DNA from: Candidatus Cloacimonadota bacterium | GTDB taxonomy: Bacteria; Cloacimonadota; Cloacimonadia; Cloacimonadales; TCS61 | DNA length: 7,505 nt | Reading direction: 5' to 3' | Assembly: GCA_011372345.1 (NCBI GenBank) | Contig: DRTC01000054.1 | Location: forward strand, 1-7,505 | Shown: positions 6,834 to 7,505 of the stretch, one piece after another | How the letters are laid out: each line of letters starts with the position of its first letter | Numbering within the stretch: position 1 is the stretch's first letter | The notes under the pieces: model-generated | Database searches by the model: none | Told to the model about the DNA's origin: nothing | What the model saw: the letters and a program-made list of their open reading frames with translations, nothing else | Position numbers and translations under genes: made by a program

Positions 6834-7505
6834 TCATTGTCGGTTCAAGTCCACTTTCGCTTCGCTCCTGTGAACTCGAATCTTGGCTGATCTCGTTTCA
6901 TTACTTGCTGTTATATGATAAAATTTCTTTACTTCTGAAACAGGTTCGCTCCAAGAAATTCCTGTAATTCCTGTCTGTTCAACATTTGAAAATGTTCCGT
7001 AAGGATCCGTATCACTGTAAACCGTGTAGGAAGTTGCTCCGCTTACTGCATTCCAACTGATATTAACATTAGAGCCATTAATTTCAATTGTTACATTTTC
7101 CGGTGGTTCAGGTGGCTGGGTTGTTCCGACATTTAGAGTTACGGGAATGATCACATTCGGTTCGTCAGGATCGTTACTGGAGATATCTATGTTTTTCAAA
7201 TAAGTTCCGGTTGTGAGTCCCGATGCATCGAAAGAAACAGTAATATCATCATAAGCTGATGGTAAAACCGTTCCCGAAGTCGGATAAAGCTGCAGCCAAT
7301 CCGTATAGAATAAGATCGCCAGTTCATTATGAAGATAATTATCATTGTAGGAAACCTGCAAACCATCTGTTCCTGCTGCATTCTGAATTCCGACCGTTGA
7401 TGTATCAAGATCTCCGGAAACAGTTCTGTATTGGAACAATATCCTACCGTTTGCATAGATTATCATCTGGAAATCATAAGTTCCGTTCCAGGTTCCCGGG
7501 TAATG
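6834..7505 (-). CDS. 3' part of a modular exported-type protein ending in a fibronectin-III domain
   Basis: The frame is open to the right edge, so the start and any catalytic domain lie outside; 223 residues are visible. Residues 1-66 are the end of a beta-rich domain (ILFQYRTV, STVGIQN, ELAILF) that resembles residues 1047-1130 of the C25 protein here. An Ig-like domain follows (about 68-126, with WLQLYPTSGTV and IIPVTLNVG), then a fibronectin type III domain (about 132-201, with WNAVSGATSYTVY). The last 20 or so residues (204-223, containing IRVHRSEAKVDLNRQ) are basic, unlike the rest, and are encoded by a hairpin. Unlike the two downstream proteins it lacks the YPNPFN sorting domain, so its end may have been altered. 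The stop (TGA) lies 38 bases before the deiminase ATG, so this is probably the first visible gene of the same transcript. Function unknown. Confidence 0.8.
   Translation of the reverse strand, partial: HYPGTWNGTYDFQMIIYANGRILFQYRTVSGDLDTSTVGIQNAAGTDGLQVSYNDNYLHNELAILFYTDWLQLYPTSGTVLPSAYDDITVSFDASGLTTGTYLKNIDISSNDPDEPNVIIPVTLNVGTTQPPEPPENVTIEINGSNVNISWNAVSGATSYTVYSDTDPYGTFSNVEQTGITGISWSEPVSEVKKFYHITASNETRSAKIRVHRSEAKVDLNRQ
6844..6880 (-). repeat. hairpin encoding the C-terminal tail of the upstream protein
   Basis: On the transcribed sense strand TTCGAGTTCAC (6880-6870) pairs with GTGGACTTGAA (6854-6844) as an 11-bp stem that is complete if two G-U pairs are allowed. On the plus strand those two positions are A-C mismatches, so the structure fits RNA of the coding strand. 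The 15-base loop holds GC-GAA-GC (6865-6859), an especially stable mini-hairpin sequence. The element spans codons 209-221 and ends just before the stop. Confidence 0.55.

Noticed and set aside
6841..6880. tRNA-like T-arm (GGTTCAAGTCC) on the plus strand
   Set aside because: The flanking bases do not form a T-stem, there is no acceptor, D or anticodon arm, and the bases are explained by the longer hairpin.

Overview
The window is AT-rich and carries three genes, all on the minus strand, with short gaps (38 and 112 bases). All three encode modular proteins built largely from Ig-like beta-sandwich domains; two have signal peptides and one is cut by the window edge. Both complete proteins end in the 'YPNPFN...SGIYFYK...' domain of the type IX secretion (Por) sorting family. 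That signature, with the domain style and base composition, points to the FCB group. Candidatus Cloacimonadota or a relative is my best guess, an inference from motifs and not a taxonomic assignment.

Layout in transcription order (right to left): (1) 7505-6834, the 3' part of an exported-type protein with a beta-rich domain, an Ig-like domain and a fibronectin-III domain, ending in an odd basic tail encoded by a hairpin; (2) 6795-4309, a complete peptidylarginine-deiminase-type enzyme with every catalytic residue I can align to the Porphyromonas gingivalis enzyme PPAD; (3) 4196-183, a large C25 (gingipain-family) peptidase-like protein that keeps the cysteine but has tyrosine at the usual histidine position. 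Bases 1-182 are non-coding and full of nested inverted repeats. I see no RNA genes, CRISPR array or transposase.

Two things deserve attention. First, a C25-family protein sits next to a PPAD-like deiminase, both apparently type IX cargo. In P. gingivalis, gingipains cut after arginine and PPAD then citrullinates the new C-terminal arginine. Here the deiminase keeps both arginines that bind the substrate carboxylate, so a similar surface protein-processing pair in a different phylum is plausible, though the altered C25 active site leaves protease activity open.

Second, small palindromic elements occur at gene ends and inside reading frames. Two intergenic hairpins are diverged, oppositely oriented copies of one another whose differences are almost all compensatory. 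A tandem palindrome lies in frame inside the deiminase's sorting domain. A third hairpin with the same 'C-GAA-G' mini-loop core encodes the C-terminal tail of the first protein. This looks like a dispersed palindromic repeat family, part of which is tolerated as protein sequence.
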